Positions 22,905 to 34,251 of a stretch of 64,000 nucleotides of DNA are shown here, piece after piece. This DNA is from Mesocentrotus franciscanus. Taxonomy: Eukaryota > Echinodermata > Echinoidea > Camarodonta > Strongylocentrotidae. The position numbers and the translations under genes were made by a program. Every line of letters starts with the position of its first letter. The stretch's first letter is position 1. The notes below the pieces were generated by a model. It did not search any database. It had not been told where the DNA came from and was given only the letters and a program-made list of their open reading frames with translations. The stretch is from contig CP137668.1 in assembly GCA_037976565.1 (NCBI GenBank), forward strand, positions 20,808,251 through 20,872,250, in the 5' to 3' direction.

Positions 22905-25206
22905 CTAACAGTCTCCAGAACAAGAGCACAGTGCAGTGCACTTGAGTGCAGCTTTGGCACATTTGCAACGTCCAGTGCACCCTTTCTTGCAGCGACAGTG
23001 TATCAATTCATGGCACGATTTTGATGCCTCCGGGAGAGTGGTCCAAAGAGGCTGCCACCCAGTTGTTTCATTTGTCCAGCCCCAGTCAGATGGCTCTGGC
23101 ATCTCTGGATTCTTGGCCAATGTCTGGTTCCAACAGTTGGCCTGGTAGCAAGTGCGCTTGATGTGCTGCTTAAGTGCTGCCTGGGTTGGAGGAATGTTCT
23201 CAAGGTTTCTAGATTTCTGTGCGAAGAGCTGTTTCCTGGCATCATTCACTTCCATGCTCTCACTGGTTCGGTCGTACATCAGCACTACAAATCGCTCTAG
23301 CAGTAACATTGATCCTTCACTGACCTCACTTGGCATGCACAGGAGTTCACTAAAAGCATCATTCACCTCTGGGAAAGACTTCCAAGTTTCCCAGGCAGTC
23401 TTCTTTCCTCTGCCAGCGAATGCAGAAACAGTGTCACACCCGGTGAACGCATGAAAGACTGGGAGAGTCATACACTGTGTCGGAGTCATGGTGGCAACCA
23501 TTTCGTGAACAGCTATGTACCGAAAGCTTGATCCGACACCGAAAGCGATCCACAGCTCATCAGGAGCTGCCTTGCTGAATGAAGCCACGGCAAGTACAAC
23601 CACATCAGTATCAACGGTACGTATGGTTACCTTTTGCACCCTTTTTGCACAGCATCTGCCACATGCAAAAGTAGACGAGTGTCAGCCTCCTCGTGCGAGC
23701 ATGGGGCAAGGCCTGCCAAGTGTGACTCAGCAGGAGAACAGAGTACTCCACTTCCATCTGTTGCGTATAATTGTCCTGTGGTAGAGGAAGATTAACGGCT
23801 TCGCGTGACAGGAAAGCAAATAATTCAGTTTTGTTCTCGTCGACTCGGGGGAAGTCCTTCCAGTTTTTTGGCAGCACAGTAGAAGGAGCCACCCTTTTCC
23901 TGGTGCCCTTTCCCTTTTCTGTCTTGTTGAGGCTTTCAGGCTAGCAGGTAAGTATACATCCCAGACAAGGTCAATGCGGATGCTTTTCTCTAGTTGAGCA
24001 AAGATGTATGGGGCAAACACTCTTTCTCCATACTCTTGAAATGTTCTTGATGTTCCAGGATTGAGCATTTGAACCACAGCTGCACCATCAAGAATTATTG
24101 CTTGGGCCACAGGTGCACTATTGTTTTCGAGCAGATTTGATTCCAGGCAGCGAAGTAGATCTGCTTTAACTCCAAACCGCATTTTCCTCCAGTTGCCAGA
24201 GCTGGCGGGGCTGCCTGGTTTTCATGGGAGAAGAAATTGTCCATGTCTCCATCCCGTGTCTGACACGAGATGTACAGCCTCGAAAATAGACCACAATCAC
24301 TCTTAAGTGCTGCGAGCTGTGCCTTCTGTTTTGACATAACCTTGGTCGGCTGCCGACTGAAAAGTGGCAACTTGTTCTTAGCAAGTGTTTGTGTAATAGG
24401 TGTTGTACACTGCTCTAGCCTTTCTGTCACAAACTTTGTGTACTGCTCCTCACCGAGGGTCTCAATCCTTCTCACCGTTTCAGCCACTTGGGGGTCCATG
24501 ATGTCGCTTGTGTCAATGACTAGCAGGTCTTGACTTTGTTCTAGAAATGGATTCCCCATCTCTTCCAGTACTTTCAGAAGTGCCGTAACATCCCTCAGGA
24601 ATGCTGCCTGCACTCCAGGTTGCTGGTCATGGTGATGTTGTCCAGTGTGAGCAGAACCATTATTTTGCTTTATGGCCTGTTCCTCAAATTCTGTAGTGAT
24701 CCTGGCAATTTCTGGCCCTGCTACCATCCAGCGTCGGAGTGCTCCTGGATTGCCAGTAAGTCCAATAGCTCCTCCAGAACCTTTCACTGTTGCGTTGTTC
24801 TGCTCATGACACTGGTCAATTGCCATGGCAGAAAATTTGTTGCTGGTTTTGTGCACTACAAAATTTCCAGACATGAATTCTGCTAGTACATCTTTGGTGT
24901 TTTACAGCGAGAGTTGTCATGTCACGGATGTGTACGGAAAGCCATCTGGAGTAGTGCGTGTGATCTAGGGCGAACATCCAGGGAATAATCTGCGTCAGGG
25001 ATTCCACGTACAGCTTGAAGTTACCTTCACGAAGAGACCTGATGTACCGCAGCAACAGAAGCTCTAATGACAGGGTCTTAAGCCAGAAGTCAAAGTGAAC
25101 ACAGGCCTTTGCTCTCCGTACGCACCACTCCTCAAAAGGCGGACTATCTGGTTGAATAGCATCAGTATCATCGAATGTGCATTCGTCAATGTAAGCTTGT
25201 TGGAGT
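22905..25206 (-). pseudogene. Frameshifted gene for PIN/FEN-like, CXC-domain protein
   Basis: Five overlapping minus-strand frames join into one protein of about 750 residues. Segments in order: an N-terminal part with 'ECTFDDTDAIQPDSPPFEEW' and a 'HTHYSRWLSVHIRDM' motif; 'FVVHKTSNKFSAMAIDQ' with 'HEQNNATVKGSGGAIGL' and 'NPGALRRWMVAGPE'; 'DLVWDVYLPASLKAST'; 'NKTELFAFLS'; the acidic motifs HEEADTR, TVDTDVVVLA and FHAFTGCDTVS; and a C-terminal Cys cluster, C-x-C-x3-C-x3-C-x-C-x6-C-x3-C-x-C. The acidic motifs resemble the PIN/FEN1 nuclease arrangement (E..D, DxD, GCD) and the Cys cluster resembles the tesmin/TSO1 CXC domain; both are motif-level inferences. As I recall, such proteins are repeated in many invertebrate genomes. 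Frame changes lie near 24893, 24180, 23905, 23780 and 23640, with almost no in-frame stops between them. Several lie at A/G homopolymers, so recent decay or assembly indels are both possible. Confidence 0.8.
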
Positions 25207-25674
25207 CTGCAAATACAGACTAGCATTTATAACTAAAAATAGAATGACCTGCAACCCATGACTCATGCCAGTTCATGTTATAAAACAATGAGTACTTGTA
25301 TAGTAGTACATGACTACATGACTACAAAGATGCCTGACTGACAGTGCCTCAATAAAGCTATACAACTTATTAGTTCAATCAAATTCTCTTTAACTGGTCT
25401 TTTATAAGAACATTATAGAACAAATTAACATGAAGAGAGAACTTTCTGTGGAAACCTACCGTGCTTGGTAAACTTATAGTTTCCCAACTTTTAAAGTAAG
25501 AGAAAGTTTTCCCGCCAATTTATGAGTTTTACATGGGAAATGAACAAGAGATCAAACGACATGTGTCTTCGAGAACATCAAAACTTTTGCCATAAGCAAC
25601 CCAAACTTATATGAACTAATCATTATATTACTTAGAACCAAATAAAACACAAAGTAACTTGAAGAACAACTTAC
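25207..25674 (-). other. Possible intron at the 5' side of the element gene
   Basis: On the minus strand a strong donor (CTG|gtaagt) at 25674 and an acceptor (tatttgcag) ending at 25207 would bound a 468-bp intron. The acceptor falls exactly where recognisable coding similarity begins. The sequence just upstream has stops in the relevant frame, so the upstream exon may be untranslated or decayed. Confidence 0.35.
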
Positions 25675-25780
25675 CAGTATTATTGAGCAGTAATGGAAAG
25701 GAGCAGTTTTCCCGACTTGAATTGAGGTGTTTGTCGTATACTGCCTAGCTGCCCACTGACCATGCTATGTATATGGTCAG

Positions 25781-25787
25781 TTATATA
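25781..25787 (-). promoter_or_regulatory. Possible TATA box for the element gene
   Basis: TATATAA on the minus strand lies inside the right inverted repeat arm, upstream of the possible donor at 25674. It could serve a short untranslated first exon. It is a short motif in AT-rich DNA, so the support is weak. Confidence 0.2.
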
Positions 25788-25872
25788 CAAGACCGGTCTG
25801 GATCAAGAATGGTCTGGTGCTAGTTAGTGAAATAAACTAACTGAAAGGGTTTAAGATGGGGGACTATGCAGG

Positions 25873-26666
25873 GGAACCATTCTTAAAGATATTTGAGACA
25901 TAGGGGAGAACAAATAACAAATACTTTTTTTTGTTTTTTGTTTTTTTGGTAAACTTTAAAAACTTGCTATTTATAGTCAATTTCGACCTTGACCTTGACC
26001 TAATTTCAAAACCCTGAGTTCTGGCGATCCCGAAAGTATTACCAAATGAATTGGCATCCCCACTTTAGTTAGAAATGATACCTTAATCGTTTTTCTGGAC
26101 TATTTGGTCAAAAGTTAAGTGTTTTTGAATAGGCGGGACTGGCAGCCATTTTTGATTTGACCTCTCAGGGTCATCAGAGGTCAAATCTGATTTCGCTCTA
26201 CATCTGAAAATGAATCTCATGGTCTGCAGGGGAACCACTCTTAAAGAAATTTGAGAACATAGGAGCGAACAAATGACAAATAAATGGGATTTGTTTCGTT
26301 GTAAACATTGAAAACTTGCTATTTTTAGTCAATTTTGACCTTAACCTTGACCTAAATGCAAAACCCCGAAATCTGGCGATCTCAAAAGTATTACCAAATG
26401 CATTGGCATCCTCAATTTAGTTGGAAACGACACCTTAAATGTTTTCCTGGACTATTTGGTTCAAAAGTTAAGCGTGTTTGTACATTAGACCATGCGGACT
26501 GGCGGCCATTTTGAATTTGACCTCTCAGGGTCATCAGAGGTCAAATCTGACTTCCCTCCACATCTGAAAATGAATCTTATGGTCTAAACTAACTATGCTA
26601 GAAGTTTTATGCTTTTATCAAAAAGTGCACAATTCTCGTTATATGGGGAGCTAATCCGCTGTACTA
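25873..26666 (-). repeat. Right long terminal inverted repeat with two tandem blocks
   Basis: This is the reverse complement of the left arm. Its two blocks read outward from 'gaatctcatggtctgcagg' (26212) and 'gaatcttatggtct' (26573). The outermost 90 bp match the left end ('gtgcactttttgataaaag' in reverse). The inner boundary is blurred by T-rich runs at 25925-25950. Confidence 0.85.
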
Positions 26667-26686
26667 TTGTTAGAATTTATGCCTGG

Positions 26687-27324
26687 ATTACATTTGCCCC
26701 GGGCCCCGTACGATAAATTAGTCTACGATTTTTCGTGCGATTTTAGGAGTATCGTAGGAGGCTACGGGCTACGATGTTTGTGTTTACATTATCTACGAGC
26801 ATCGTGCCATTTCTTGTATTGGCCCTCGGCGGCAGGCCGGGGCAAATCCGTACAGAGGCTGATCGGAGATTGTACGGAAATCGTGCAATTTCAATGCAGT
26901 AGCCGTGCAGTCTCCGCAGCCTCCGCACGGAAATCGTACGGAGCCCGTGCAGCTTCCGTGCAAAGGTTGTGCGGAGAAGGCGCGGTGACCGTGCAGCCGC
27001 CGTGCCATTTTAAAGCGTTTTTTTGCCTCCATGTTCTCCGAAAAATCATGCGTTTGCTGCACGACCAGCGCGAGTCCTCCGCGCAATGCCCGTGCGGGAT
27101 TGTGCAGTGACACCTACGACATATCTACGGACTACGGGCTTACGATTTTTCAAATTTGTATAACTTTCTGCGAAACAAAATCGTAGAGGCCGCGGAGCCC
27201 CGCGGAGCCCGTGAATCCGTACGAAAATCTCACGGCCGTCTCCTGCCTCTGTACGGAGGCCGCACGGAAAAGGGGATACGGGCAGGATACGGGCTCCGTA
27301 GACTAATCGCAGGCCAAATGTAAT
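26687..27324. mobile_element. GC-rich element with inverted ends (about 638 bp)
   Basis: The left ATTACATTTG and right CAAATGTAAT are terminal inverted repeats, and inside each the phrase ATTAGTCTACG recurs in inverted orientation. The interior is far richer in G+C than its surroundings and is built from degenerate words such as CCGTGC, GTACGG and CTACGGGC. Open frames on both strands across it (for example 26667-27110) are compositional. It starts about 20 bp beyond the right end of the 4.9-kb element. Confidence 0.6.
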
Positions 27325-28511
27325 TCGCTAGCTTCCTATTAATTAATGATGAATGCAACAAGGATGTTAAGTGACAATGCGACCACAGTGGTTCGGAGAC
27401 TATTCGGGGTAAGAGCACTATTCCCCCATTTTTGAGGAAATATTTAGCGGCGACTCAGCCAGCCGGTGAATAAGCGGGGGCCCAATTCGTGAGAAAATTT
27501 TTTTGCCAGCCCCCCGTGGATCCGTGCCTGGTATCACCCCGCCCTCCCCTCCCTCTTTTCTCTCTGGAAGTGCTGGACCTCTCATAGGAATGTTCTCCTC
27601 CATCAGCAGTGTGAACATCCTCCTGTCAGACATGACAAGAATCAAGTTAAAAATACTGACGTCTTATTCGCTTACATCCTTCTACGCAGACGGCAACATA
27701 CATGTCATCAAGGAAATAACAGCGATGCGGGATACTCGGTAGAGGGGGAAAACCGAACCTTCTTTGACTCTTGACCCGGGTTAGCATATTTCCCAAGTGG
27801 GGTTGATGAGGCGGTAGTGAATGATGAGGCAAGAGGAACCATAACGCCCTAATGAATTACCCGTGAAAGACAATGCTCCCAACATCCACGCGCAAACAAT
27901 TTAGGGCTGCTCCCTTTGGCTTTAGCTTTGGTTAGGCTTAGGGCTGAATTCGCGTTGGAGCATCTTATATTATTGGGTGTATTTTCCTCGTCCCACAAAC
28001 AGCCCCTTCCCCCTTCCCCTCCCACCTCCTCGTCCTACATTCACACCCCCGAGCCACTACTGCTAGTATAAAAGTCAAAATCCCTCTGCAATGTACAGTT
28101 ATTGTTCCTCTCTCTCTCTCTCTCTCTCTCTCCTTCTCCCTCATTCCTCTTTCCATCCCTCTCGTATCACCTGAAAGATTAAAGCAGAATGTTATACAAT
28201 TACTGTGCCTAACTAACCAGCACCTTGTTTTAAAAAAAATGTTATTATTAGCAATTCATAGTAATCTGAAAACATTATGCGATTATCTTTTAAAAAAATA
28301 AAGATTAGCAGTTATTTTATCACAGGTTTCATAAAACAGATTCCGGATTGATAATGTTACAAGCTTGTAATGTAGTCACGGTACTCGGTAGTGTTACTTC
28401 ATCTTGTGTATAAATCAAAAGGTATCGCTTTCTCACTTTGGCTATGCCCTCCGTTTCTCCTTCACTGTCTCCCGTTCTCTATTTCCGTCCAGTCCATGGT
28501 GTGTAAGCCTA

Positions 28512-28531
28512 CTCAATGCCTGGGCATTGAG
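28512..28531. repeat. 20-bp perfect palindrome
   Basis: CTCAATGCC, then TG, then GGCATTGAG; all nine base pairs match. It is directly followed by a G-rich stretch of about 25 bp. No gene is nearby. Confidence 0.75.
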
Positions 28532-28739
28532 GGGTGGGGGTGGGGGGTGGGGGGCTGATCATCAGTAGGGGAACATGGGCCATTCTAACTGAATAAGATG
28601 CAAGGAGCAAAACGAGGGTCGTTACTCCGCACGATGAATTTCGATGAAATACAGAGATACATGTATATGTCTGTATCGACCAGGGGGACCTACGGCTCTG
28701 GTTCCTATTCCAGGGATTTGGTATCGTGATTTGTGAAAT

Positions 28740-28805
28740 GGTTCTAGGGTGTCGATCGGCATGGAATCGAACAACCAATGCTCTGTCACTTAACCATCTC
28801 GCCTC
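28740..28805 (-). repeat. tRNA-derived SINE fragment
   Basis: On the minus strand an A-box-like TGGTTAAGTGA is followed by 'cagagcattgg' and a B-box-like GTTCGATTCC. The space between the boxes is too short for a full tRNA because the anticodon arm is missing, so this is a SINE head and not a functional tRNA gene. Confidence 0.45.
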
Positions 28806-31649
28806 CTAATTCCATTTTCTTTTTGCATCTCCTATCTCCGTCGCCTTTTCTGTATCATTCTTTTGTCTCTCTTTCATTTGTAGTCCTTTGATTCGGGGTG
28901 GGGTGCCCTGTACCTCCTTTGATAGCTACGTCATTGGGTCTACTCCCACATCTTTTCCCATTGCTATCAGCCAACATGTTGTCTTTAATAACATCGCTTG
29001 CTTGTGTCGATACAACGATACGACTCATTGCGTGCTGGTCACTGTTTCATGAATTGTTAGGAAAGACTTCATAAGTCTACGCATCCATGTCTCCAGCGGG
29101 TAGAAGATTAGATTATGTTGATCTGCAATTTGTTGTCCATCACTTCGCTTCATATACATAAGGATTAAGGGAAGAACGTTAAAATTAAGTAAAAGAACAT
29201 GTTGAATGTTGCTGAATGTTAATTAGTGTAAATCCAAAAGAAGACATTTATGCTAATTGTCTGTTTTCGAGACCAGTTGCTGTGTTTAAAACTAATTACT
29301 TTTTTGTGCAAGTTCAATTTTGTGAGAAGGAATTGTTTTGAACCCTGATAAAAATTTGCCCGATTAAGATCTTGATTCTATCACATCATCCTCTAGATAA
29401 TGTTGTGGATCAATAATTCACATTCGACTGTCAATGTTGATAAACCTGTCATCCTCGCTAGGTGCCTTCCATTAATGTTGTTGCAACTTCATAAAATGAT
29501 GTCACCTCGCACTAAGCAATGTTCCATTTATAGTATTGCTGTTATACATACATCATCCATGCATTCCACTCTTTGGTATGTGTACATTACTGGAGGTCCA
29601 ACGGCTTATCGTAGACACGAACACACGGTAGTAAATGATATGAAGCTCAGCGGGGGTACCCGGTCACATTGGTCTACAAACCTGTAGGGAGTCCTTAGAT
29701 CTATGTGACCTTCTCACCGCTTTATTGAAAGGTTAAATAATCAGACATCAAAGATGAAATCATAAATAGGTCATCTCTCCCTTTCCTTTTAATCTTCTAA
29801 CTCGAAACGAACAGTAGCCTATAGGCTTGCAGTAACAGGTTCAAGTATCCATATTTCTAACAGCCGACAAATCAAACTTCTTAGTGTATGGAAATGTAAA
29901 GCATTCTATATAGACATGATAGAAATACATTTTAGTCAAACGATATGTGTGTTTATATTAATCTGAGTACATTAATCCGCTGAAATGATTTGACGGTCTA
30001 CATCTTTAGATCACGGACCTGAAAACCGTCCGCTAAAATTCGCAAGTTTAGGCCTATCACATGCATCAAGAGCTGAATCATAGGCGCATCCTGGAGGGCC
30101 GAAACGGCGCCCCCCCCCCCCAAGCAATTTTATATTTTAAGACTCATATTCAATGGAAAAGATTTCTTCGCCTACCCCACCATTCTTTTGTCTGCCAATG
30201 CTGGAGCCGCCACTGTGATTGTAAAGGAAATGCTTGCCCACGTGTGACGCGGGAGTCGAGGGACATGAAGCTAGGCCTGGGTATAAACATCGAACATTAT
30301 GCACTTATATTAGAAGTAAACTCTGAATATAAATAAATAAAGAATTGCGCTGAGGTCCGTATAAACATCGAGACATTATATTGGAATGGATGTGTTATAA
30401 CATGCTAATCTCATATATCATCCTTTCACATTTATCACTTATCATCCTCACCATTGAGAAAAAGCTTCAATGTGAGGGGTGATCACAGGAGAAACTCCTC
30501 CTAGTTGAGATATGATAGTACCTCAAACACACATGAAGATTCACCAGCTTTCATTCAAAGTGTTTCCATGACTGTACTCTTTTCCACATAGGTCATTCCC
30601 AACTAAAATGAAGTGCGTCATGATTATTTGAATTAATTATTAAAAACGATTCCTCTACTCAATGATCATTTAGAATATAAATGGATCTTAAAAGAGAACA
30701 ATTAGGAAAAAAATGTTGTGGTATTTTATTGTATTTCTTTCCGTAATTGCACACTGTGGACATCAAATTTTCAAAACACGAAAGATGGTAAAGAAGCCAG
30801 TGGTGTACTTCTAAATAATGATTTCTGGGATGTTATAACGTTGATTGTTTTTTCTTCTTCCCTGCATACTCGTGAAGACTCTCACCATTCCTGATACTGT
30901 CTCCTTCTTTCAGTCAAGGCTATATACTCTGCCAATTAATGTAACAACCACTCCATAGCTGTCTACATCGATCTGTTTTCATTTACTCAGACACGCCTAG
31001 ACTGACGGCTTTACACTTGTCCCAAACACCGTAGGAGGCCAGAACATGCCCGCCCGCCCATCCTTTTTAGCACCTGATAGCAAACCATCTTGTACATCGC
31101 ATGTATATATCCTAGAAGCTAGCCAGGTTCATTCCTTTACATAGATCCCCATATACCAACAGCGTCGACCTGGGAGGGGGCATGGAGCAGTTGCCCAATA
31201 TCTATTTGACAACTGCATACCCCATTGAGCGTTTGACTAATGTGTGTGTCCTGCCCCCCATATTCTGAAGAGGGACGTACGCCCCTGTATGCTTTCTACC
31301 CATGGCGTCCGGCATTCGTTCGCGGGTTCATGGAAACAATACAGCACGGGCAAACAGTTACGAGTTAGCAAAGTAAATTTGAATGACATTGGTTGGGTTC
31401 GGTTTGTAGGCTACATAGGCCCTACAGTTTATTCCTGTCAAACGAAGGGACAGTGCCAAGTGATTTACCAAAGTTAAATGTGCAAATTTAAAATGTATAA
31501 AAAAAAATTAAAAGAAAATCGAATTGCTATCAAAAATTTATAATGAAAAACAAATTTAATTTGGATGTTCTAGCTATTATGCTAATACTGAATACTGACG
31601 AATGAGGTATTTCTACTTTTATATCTCCTGTACATCGAAGACTTATTCT

Positions 31650-31722
31650 TGATTAATATTATTATTATTATGATTAATGTTATTATCATTGTTATTATTA
31701 TTAATATTATCATTATTATTTA
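31650..31722. repeat. ATT-rich microsatellite
   Basis: Interrupted ATT/GTT triplets. It may be the tail of an older retroelement, but no head was identified. Confidence 0.75.
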
Positions 31723-32117
31723 TGTGGCAATCACTCAATCACAAGTACAAAGTAAATAGCATAAAGCACAATTGAAATATACTGAATAATTACAATTGAT
31801 AGGATTGATTTTGTCTTAAGGTTTCTACTTTAACCATATTTTGCTTATTTTGAAACTTTTTTATCATCAGCCTCGAAATTAAGACAAAATGTTAGCAAGA
31901 TATAATCTTATCAACTATTAACGCCAAGCAGACACCCTAAAATTTGATATAATTGATTATGAATTCATATCTTTAGCATTAGTTCCAAACAAAAGAATTT
32001 TAATGTAGCACATTTACATGAGTTGATGTCGTCGTACATGTAGCTCTATCTATAACAATGTAAATATACATGTATGTTCAAAGTCGTACGTGTATGGCGC
32101 GCCGTTTGACCAATAAT

Positions 32118-32385
32118 TCAAATAAACACTGTTTAGCGAGAGAAACTATGTTTATCGACTGATAAACACAGTTTCTCTCGATAAACAATGTTTATCGCCG
32201 AAAAACACTGTTTATCGCCGATTAACAGTGTTTATCGAGAGAAACTGTGTTTATCAGTCGATAAACATAGTTTATCTCGATAAACAGTGTTTATCGCCGA
32301 AAAACAGTGTTTATCGCCGATAAACACTGTTTTTCTCTCGATAAACACTGTTTATCGCTCGATAAACAATGTTTATCTGATTTAT
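32118..32385. repeat. Left palindrome array (ATAAACA/TGTTTAT units)
   Basis: About a dozen units with a period near 20-22 bp, each close to GATAAACACTGTTTATC, itself a hairpin. Spacers alternate between 'gccgaaa', 'gagagaaa' and 'ctctcg', and larger mirrored stretches create a higher-order palindrome around 32160-32260. The + strand frame with repeated Asn-Thr-Val is a translation of the array. Confidence 0.9.
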
Positions 32386-33954
32386 TGGGCAAATGGCGCG
32401 CACTCGTACTCCAGATCAGAGCCGTATGCACTACTCTGCACGTTAGTCAGGTGGCTTAGTGAAATTACCGTTACTTGCCTGATAAAAGCACCATTTTTGG
32501 TACAGGGCTTTCTTAGGACCTACTTAACGATATTAGGCTAGGAGCCCCCGGCAAAAATGTCAATTTAAGGCTGTGGGGGCGGGGCGTCTTTTTGGAGCCC
32601 CCAAATAATTTTATAACATTGATTTGTTGTACAAATATCATTTTTGGTACAGGGCTTCCTTAGGACCTACTGAACGATATTAGGGTAGGAGTCCCCGGCA
32701 AGAATATCATATAAGGGTGTGGGGCGGGGGCGTCGCCTCGTAGCCCACAAATAATTTATAAGGTTATATAACATTGAGTTTTTGTTATACATGTATAAAC
32801 GCCATTTTTGGGACAGGGCTTCATTTCAATTCAATTCATTCCAAGGTTTATTAAACAAAAACATGTGTCGCAGCCGAATGGCTGAATCGGTCATGTGTAC
32901 AATTTAAAGACTCCTTACATATGTCAAACTACAGTTACAATTGATTTGCCAATTTTGAAATATATTATAGTTAATATGTTAATATTGCTTGGGCAGCAAA
33001 AATAAGAAATCAGAAGATAACATGAAGTCAGAAAAAAAGAGGAAAAACATTAAGAAAAGAAGTAAAAGAGGAAATTATAAAAGTACATGTACATCAAAAA
33101 ATATAGAATGCATACATGTACTTTTAAAGAGTCATTAAGACAATATACGAAAATAAAAATAGAATGAAAATATTCTTGTCATAACATTGTTGACGTTTAA
33201 TATTGCAAGTATTTGTATTATTGCTTAGAAAATGATATAGAGAACTACAATTATGGTACTTTAAAATTCTTTTCACTTCAGATATAAAGTGGCTATTGAA
33301 GGGAAAGGGAACAGTATTTTGTTATATTGGTGTGTTATTATCTTATGGAGAGTAAAAATCAGGAAACTACAACATTTATGAAAGGAGTATAATACAAATA
33401 AAAATTTAAAAAAATCAATTCATCTATTTTGATTAATTGGATTTGGCTTTATTGAGAAGATTGACAAAGTAAGGTAGGGCCTATGGGGCTATTTCGGAAA
33501 CGATTGGTTTTGCACTTGAATTGTTGATATCTAGACGCATGGCGTAAGGAGATGGGTATGTTTTTCCGAAGAGGTAACCAGGTACTACATGTTGGGTGTT
33601 TAGCTAAGGATGTAGCTGAATGATGGTAAGGTAGGAGCCTCCGGCATAACTATTCATATATGTGTGATTGGAGGCCCCATGGCGTTTGTACAACAAAAAC
33701 TCAATGGTATATTACCTTATAAATTATTTGTGGGCTACGAGGCGACGCCCCGCCCCACACTCTTATATGATATACTTGCCGGGGGCTCCTAGCCTAATAT
33801 CGTTTAGTAGGTCTTAAGGAAGCCCTGTATCAAAAATGGTGCTTTTATCAGGCAAGTAACGGTAATTTCACTAAGCCACCTGACTAACGTGCAGAGTAGT
33901 GCATACGGCTCTGATTTGGAGTACGAGTGCGCGCCATTTGCCCAATAAATCAGA

Positions 33955-34080
33955 TAAAAATTGTTTATCGCCGATAAACACTGTTTATCGTCGAAAAACA
34001 GTGTTTATCGAGAGAAAAACAGTGTTTATCGAGAGAAAAACAGTGTTTATCGAGAGAAAAACAGTGTTTATCTGAATTAT
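33955..34080. repeat. Right palindrome array
   Basis: About six units of the same kind, with 'cagtgtttatcgagagaaaa' repeated almost identically three times. It is shorter than the left array, which suggests independent expansion or contraction. The + strand frame with repeated Val-Tyr-Arg-Glu-Lys-Asn-Ser is not a gene. Confidence 0.9.
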
Positions 34081-34251
34081 TGGTCAAACGGCGCGCCATA
34101 TACGTGTCATCCCTATCTGATTTCAACAGCTGTTGGAATTATACAAAAGCCTCTCCTTAATGGCGTGTCGTAAAAAGACCACTTAAACTTACAACCCTTT
34201 ATCAGGATGAAGAATTGCAACTGTTGCCCTTGCTTTAAAGGCACCTAAAAT

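Larger units (their letters stand above)
21729..26666. mobile_element. 4.9-kb DNA transposon-like element with long inverted repeats
   Basis: The ends are TAGTGCAGCGGCTTAGC at left and the reverse complement TAGTACAGCGGATTAGC at right, directly flanked on both sides by TTG, a possible 3-bp target duplication. The inverted repeats extend inward about 700-800 bp and are clearly homologous ('ttttgataaaagcat', 'ttttcagatgtgg', 'tgacctctgatgaccctgag', 'ggtcaaggtcaa'). Each arm contains two tandem blocks of about 350 bp, so the block occurs four times. Between the arms lie a nested MITE (22514-22807) and a broken minus-strand gene (22905-25206). I recognise no DDE transposase, so the superfamily is unknown. 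It could be an autonomous element whose protein is that gene, or a TIR element that captured it. Confidence 0.8.
27325..32087. other. Non-coding region with scattered repeat fragments
   Basis: It holds a (CT)n run at about 28107-28132, a perfect palindrome at 28512-28531, a G-rich run at 28532-28555, a decayed tRNA-SINE head near 28740-28805, a C-run at about 30111-30121 and an ATT-rich microsatellite at 31650-31722. No exon is recognised. Confidence 0.5.
32088..34105. mobile_element. 2-kb inverted-repeat element with palindrome arrays
   Basis: The termini ACGTGTATGGCGCGCCG and (reverse complement) ACGTATATGGCGCGCCG continue on both sides through 'tttgaccaataattc'. Each arm then has an array of short palindromes, a unique stretch ('ctgcacgttagtcaggtggc' in both orientations) and 'agggctt..cttaggacctac..aacgatattagg..taggag'. 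The left arm repeats this last module in tandem (about 32490-32560 and 32640-32700). The core, about 32820-33640, is AT-rich and has no coding frame. It is a non-autonomous DNA transposon. The family is not recognised and a target duplication is not clear (possibly TA). Confidence 0.75.

Noticed and set aside
26667..27113. Long frames on both strands in GC-rich DNA
   Set aside because: Stop codons are rare because of base composition, the region is a word-repeat element, and both strands are equally open.
31500..31725. ATT-rich tract considered as a retroelement tail
   Set aside because: No head or body could be identified upstream, so only the microsatellite is reported.
32287..34173. Frames with repeated Asn-Thr-Val or Tyr-Arg-Glu-Lys peptides
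   Set aside because: They are translations of the palindrome arrays.
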